Source: Bacteroides zoogleoformans (lineage in GTDB: Bacteria > Bacteroidota > Bacteroidia > Bacteroidales > Bacteroidaceae). From it: a DNA stretch of 64,000 nt. Location: NCBI RefSeq assembly GCF_002998435.1, contig NZ_CP027231.1, forward strand, positions 1,777,001 through 1,841,000, written 5' to 3'. The notes under the pieces were generated by a model that worked only from the letters and a program-made list of their open reading frames with translations, was not told where the DNA came from and did no database searches. Below are positions 61,163-64,000 of this stretch, in pieces (position 1 is the stretch's first letter; each line of letters begins with the position of its first letter). Made by a program: the position numbers and the translations under genes.

Positions 61163-63598
61163 TCACTCCACGAGGTCCGTGCCTATTGCTTTCAGCTTAA
61201 CTTCCCTTCCCACCTCGAAGACGGTTTTCCGGGTGGGATCGGACACCTGTATATCCGGCGCATCCGTGCCGTTTCGTTTCATCATAATCACACAAGGCTT
61301 TTCGGCTTCAATCATATAATCGCCGCAATTCAGCTTGCCGGGAGCGAAGAAGATGGCTTGTGTGACGCCCGACTTCACATGGGTCACTGCCTGCAATTCC
61401 GCCGTGTGGCTTTCCAGCCGTATGGCATTGATGTCATAAGCTTTCAGCGATGCGGGAGATGCTACACCCGGAAGAAGTATGTAGGCGTACCGGCCTTGCC
61501 GTGGATTGCTTCCGTGCGATATCCACAGGTTGAATACGGGCAATGTTTCGGTTTCGCCCGACTGATTGAAGTTGATCCTCGACCATTTGCCCGATTGATT
61601 GCCATGCTTCAAGTGCACGGCCGCGCCATCAGGAAAGCAGTAGCCCACCTTATCGTGCCAGATCCATCCTTGGTAAGAGGTTTCAACGGGGTTATCCTCG
61701 GGAGCTATCTTGGAGAGCTGCCCGTTGGAGAGGGTATATACATCGCCCACCAGATGACACTGGTTGACGGAAGTGTTCACCTCGCGCCCGGCACCTCCGG
61801 CAATACCCGAGCCGAGGCATACAATCTCATTATCGAACATAAACCATCCTTTGTTGGCCCGCGTGCCATAATCATTCATGGCATAGGCCATGACACCGTA
61901 CATACCGTCGGACACACCGCCCACGAAGTCTGCCACTCCTTTCACGCCCCACTCGTTGTGGTTCTTCGTTTCGCCTGCCGGAGCGGTTGTTCCCGGAATC
62001 TTGTCCCACTCCCACACGCCGAAGATATTGAGGTATTCGTCTCCAGCCACGCGGATGTTCGTGGCTCCTTCGCTGAGGTAAGTGCCCAGAAGATTTTCGC
62101 CGTTACCGCTTTCCGAACGGCAGGTGCGTGTGGAAACGGCGCGCACCGAGAAATCGTAATGCTTGCGGTTATGCAGCATGTAGTCCGAATATTCGTAAAA
62201 CTTGTTGCGGTTGCTACGTCCGCGGGCCGGTTCTTTGGCCGCAAAACGGCGGGCGGCAGCGTCATACTCCTCCGCATGAGCAGGGTCAAGCTGCTTCATC
62301 TTCTTGAACAAGTCGGCATAGTCGCCGAAGTCGAGGATGTTCTTCCGGCTTACGCTTCGTCCGCACACGCTGAAGTCCATGTAGCGCGAGCGGAACACAT
62401 TCAGGTAAGTGCCACGCACGAACTCGGAGAATAGGCGTGTCTGTTCTTCGCTCATCGCATAGCGTGTGCCGGCAAAGAGCGGAGCAACGAGGGCCATGTT
62501 ATTGACGAACACCGTGCCGTAGCCTCCGATATAGAGCTGATTGCCATGCTGCTGATAGGAAAGGTCTTCGCGGATGCCTTCGAAGTCGGTGATGCACACC
62601 GGTTGGAAGAACTCGCCGACGTTGGTCTTTACGATGCTGTCGTTCTTCAACACACAGCCGCGAATCATGTGGTGCATGGCGATGTCTTGTTTATTGGCTC
62701 CGGTCCACTTGCGCGGATCGCTTTTGGCCATCGTCTCCATCAAGCTTTGTATAATGGCGGGCGCCACCTTTACGGGTGCCGCTTCGTGCAAAGCGAGGAT
62801 GTCGGCCAGCATCTTAGGCACCGATATGTCGTTATACCACCAGTTATAGGAAGCGGGCCTGCACTCTTTCCACGTCAGCAGCGCACGACTGATGGCACGA
62901 TAGAGCACTTGGTTGCCATACAGGGAAGATTCGGGGCAGGTATATGCCGTGAGCATGCGCCGCACGCGGTTCAAGTGTTCCTGCGGTTCCCAATTGGTAC
63001 GGAAGAAGCACTTATAATCTATCTGCGGCCACTTGCCGTCGGGTGTCAGCTGTTTCATCAAGTCGGTGACGTTCTTGTTCAAGATATCTATCGGGGTGCT
63101 TTCGTATAATCTTTGGCGGACACGCTGCAACACCAACTCGTAGTCGTCTTTCGGTTGCGCAGGTTTGTAGTCGGCTTTCTTTCCCTTATCGGGGTCGAAG
63201 TGGTTGATATAGGGATGATGGGCGAGCCTCACTTTGCCGGTAAGAGTCAGTGTAACGGGGCCTCCTTTCCGGTTGGCAAATACCTCGGTAGGGATGCTGA
63301 AGAGTTCGGCCTTCCGTCCTTCCGGATGGTAGGTGATGCGAATGACGCCTTTCTCACCGGGCCTGTAGGGTTTGTCTTTCCATTTGGCGGAGGTGCATCC
63401 ACACCCTGTTATCACTTGCTTGATGACGAGCGGTTCACTGCCCGTGTTGATAAAACGGAAGTCGTAGCAGGCATCGCCTTCCGATTCGTCTATCCACCCG
63501 AGGTCGTGTTCCTTTTCCGCAAAAGTAATCTCCTGCGCCTGAGCGGCAGGCAGGAAGAGAAAGAAAACGGCAATGACGGTAACGGTGATTCTGTTCAT
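61163..63598 (-). CDS. DUF1573-polysaccharide lyase family 8 fusion, secreted
   Basis: About 811 aa from the ATG at 63598 (a second ATG is 8 codons upstream), with a signal peptide (VTVIAVFFLFLPAAQAQ). Residues about 22-125 are a DUF1573 beta-sandwich (ITFAEKEHDLGWIDESEGDA, FINTGSEPLVIKQVITGCGC, TYHPEGRK). The rest is PL8: an alpha/alpha toroid (NWWYNDISVPKMLADILAL), the catalytic block YQQHGNQLYIGGYG with His and Tyr, then the super-sandwich (WEWDKIPGTTAP, GWFMFDNEIVCLGSGI). PL8 enzymes cut hyaluronan, chondroitin or xanthan by beta-elimination. No sulfatase or SusC/D gene is next to it, so the substrate is open. Confidence 0.82.
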   Translation of the reverse strand: MNRITVTVIAVFFLFLPAAQAQEITFAEKEHDLGWIDESEGDACYDFRFINTGSEPLVIKQVITGCGCTSAKWKDKPYRPGEKGVIRITYHPEGRKAELFSIPTEVFANRKGGPVTLTLTGKVRLAHHPYINHFDPDKGKKADYKPAQPKDDYELVLQRVRQRLYESTPIDILNKNVTDLMKQLTPDGKWPQIDYKCFFRTNWEPQEHLNRVRRMLTAYTCPESSLYGNQVLYRAISRALLTWKECRPASYNWWYNDISVPKMLADILALHEAAPVKVAPAIIQSLMETMAKSDPRKWTGANKQDIAMHHMIRGCVLKNDSIVKTNVGEFFQPVCITDFEGIREDLSYQQHGNQLYIGGYGTVFVNNMALVAPLFAGTRYAMSEEQTRLFSEFVRGTYLNVFRSRYMDFSVCGRSVSRKNILDFGDYADLFKKMKQLDPAHAEEYDAAARRFAAKEPARGRSNRNKFYEYSDYMLHNRKHYDFSVRAVSTRTCRSESGNGENLLGTYLSEGATNIRVAGDEYLNIFGVWEWDKIPGTTAPAGETKNHNEWGVKGVADFVGGVSDGMYGVMAYAMNDYGTRANKGWFMFDNEIVCLGSGIAGGAGREVNTSVNQCHLVGDVYTLSNGQLSKIAPEDNPVETSYQGWIWHDKVGYCFPDGAAVHLKHGNQSGKWSRINFNQSGETETLPVFNLWISHGSNPRQGRYAYILLPGVASPASLKAYDINAIRLESHTAELQAVTHVKSGVTQAIFFAPGKLNCGDYMIEAEKPCVIMMKRNGTDAPDIQVSDPTRKTVFEVGREVKLKAIGTDLVE

Positions 63599-63831
63599 CG
63601 GGCAAATAAAAGCTCTTTTCATACTGATTGATGTGTTTCTTGGTTTTTCGGGAGTTTGGTTCGGCGCACAAAGACTTTCCGGACGCCTGTTCGTTCTAAA
63701 AGAAATTCGGGTGTAAAGTTAGAATAACGAATGCAAGGAGGCGTATCAAATAGTACAAATTATGAGTAATTTCATCTTGAATGGGAGAAGAGCCTCTATC
63801 CGGAATACGGGGCACATAGAAAAAAGAAAAA

Positions 63832-63865
63832 GAGGCTGTTTCTTTGGGAGATTTGAAACAGCCTC
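63832..63865 (-). terminator. Terminator of dps
   Basis: GAGGCTGTTTC (63832-63842) pairs with GAAACAGCCTC (63855-63865). On the - strand the stem is followed by TTTTTC and more T's. Confidence 0.85.
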
Positions 63866-63896
63866 TTCATAGTTCATGCTTTTATTGCCACAGTCT

Positions 63897-64000
63897 TTAC
63901 TTCTCGCATCCTTTGGTGCTGAATGCGACGAGCATCCACACCAACTTTTCCTGCTCTTTCAGGTAGCCGGTCATCAGGTCGGCGGTTGCATCGTCGCCGG
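63897..64000 (-). CDS. dps: Dps-family DNA-protection ferritin, 3' end only
   Basis: Only the last 34 codons lie in the window: [20 protein letters not shown], then [13 protein letters not shown] and a TAA at 63897-63899. The helix with ATADLM...YLKEQEKxxWML is the last helix of Dps proteins, which oxidise and store iron and shield DNA. The ferroxidase site is outside the window. Confidence 0.8.
   Translation of the reverse strand, partial: GDDATADLMTGYLKEQEKLVWMLVAFSTKGCEK

Noticed and set aside
61151..62434. 427-codon open frame on the + strand opposite the PL8 lyase gene
   Set aside because: Shadow of a conserved gene; no recognisable domain.

Overview
The window is chromosomal DNA of a member of the Bacteroidales, most likely Bacteroides or a close relative. 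The evidence is the promoter type (TTTG, about 19-20 bp, TAnnTTTG; best at 21015-21045, 51096-51126 and 59583-59614), many outer-membrane and lipoprotein genes typical of the phylum (OMP barrel receptors, DUF3316, DUF6252, OstA-like, SurA-like), an alpha2-type glycyl-tRNA synthetase, a TPP-riboswitch TonB receptor/PnuT operon, and IS110 and IS30 insertion sequences. No species can be fixed from the sequence alone.

1-13.6 kb is the most coherent block, a peptidoglycan salvage locus on the + strand: a DUF4922 protein (partial), a SpoIID/LytB protein, an AmpG-like MFS permease, a NamZ exo-muramidase (DUF1343), a D-lactate-dehydrogenase-type FAD/Fe-S protein, a multi-pass DUF5009-like protein in the position of the Tannerella MurNAc transporter MurT, a BadF-type sugar kinase (MurK-like), the MurNAc-6-P etherase MurQ, and a serine hydrolase fused to an SGNH esterase. 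Together they could release, import, phosphorylate and cleave MurNAc and oxidise the D-lactate that MurQ frees. The SpoIID gene carries two in-frame insertions of a G/C-rich palindromic element, one with a complete DUF559 nuclease-like domain. Three separate intergenic arrays here have a 23-bp period.

13.6-26.4 kb holds housekeeping and envelope genes: an FKBP lipoprotein and glyS (-), parC (+), DUF3316 and an S41 protease (+), tRNA-Leu(UAG), then on the - strand an OMP barrel receptor with an operator-like palindrome at its promoter, a MgtC/DUF4010 membrane protein, a CYTH protein and a small membrane protein.

26.4-29.3 kb is a mobile island: an intact IS110-family element with structured flanks, then an IS30-family transposase broken by two frameshifts. 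trpS follows and ends at a perfect 29-bp stem terminator. 30.5-38.4 kb is a long - strand operon: three periplasmic foldase genes, an OstA-like LPS-transport protein, a small membrane protein and mutL.

38.9-54.9 kb is mixed: two glycosyltransferases, a zinc-less sirtuin, an outer-membrane protein and DUF6252 lipoprotein pair, two FKBP isomerases, a PfkB kinase/SIS isomerase pair, WbqC, an SDR oxidoreductase, an NmrA-like reductase divergent from an HxlR regulator, queH, an orphan HigA-like antitoxin, an ABC transporter/YtrA-type GntR operon, and thiamine diphosphokinase.

54.9-59.6 kb is a thiamine-uptake operon (TPP riboswitch, TonB receptor, PnuT, thiamine diphosphokinase, all -) split by a second IS110 element. 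The element's 3' flank folds as an outer stem around two matching hairpins, as expected for a bridge RNA. A compact putative small RNA lies beside it. The window ends with an MscS channel, an 11-bp tandem array, a DUF1573-PL8 polysaccharide lyase fusion and the 3' end of dps.
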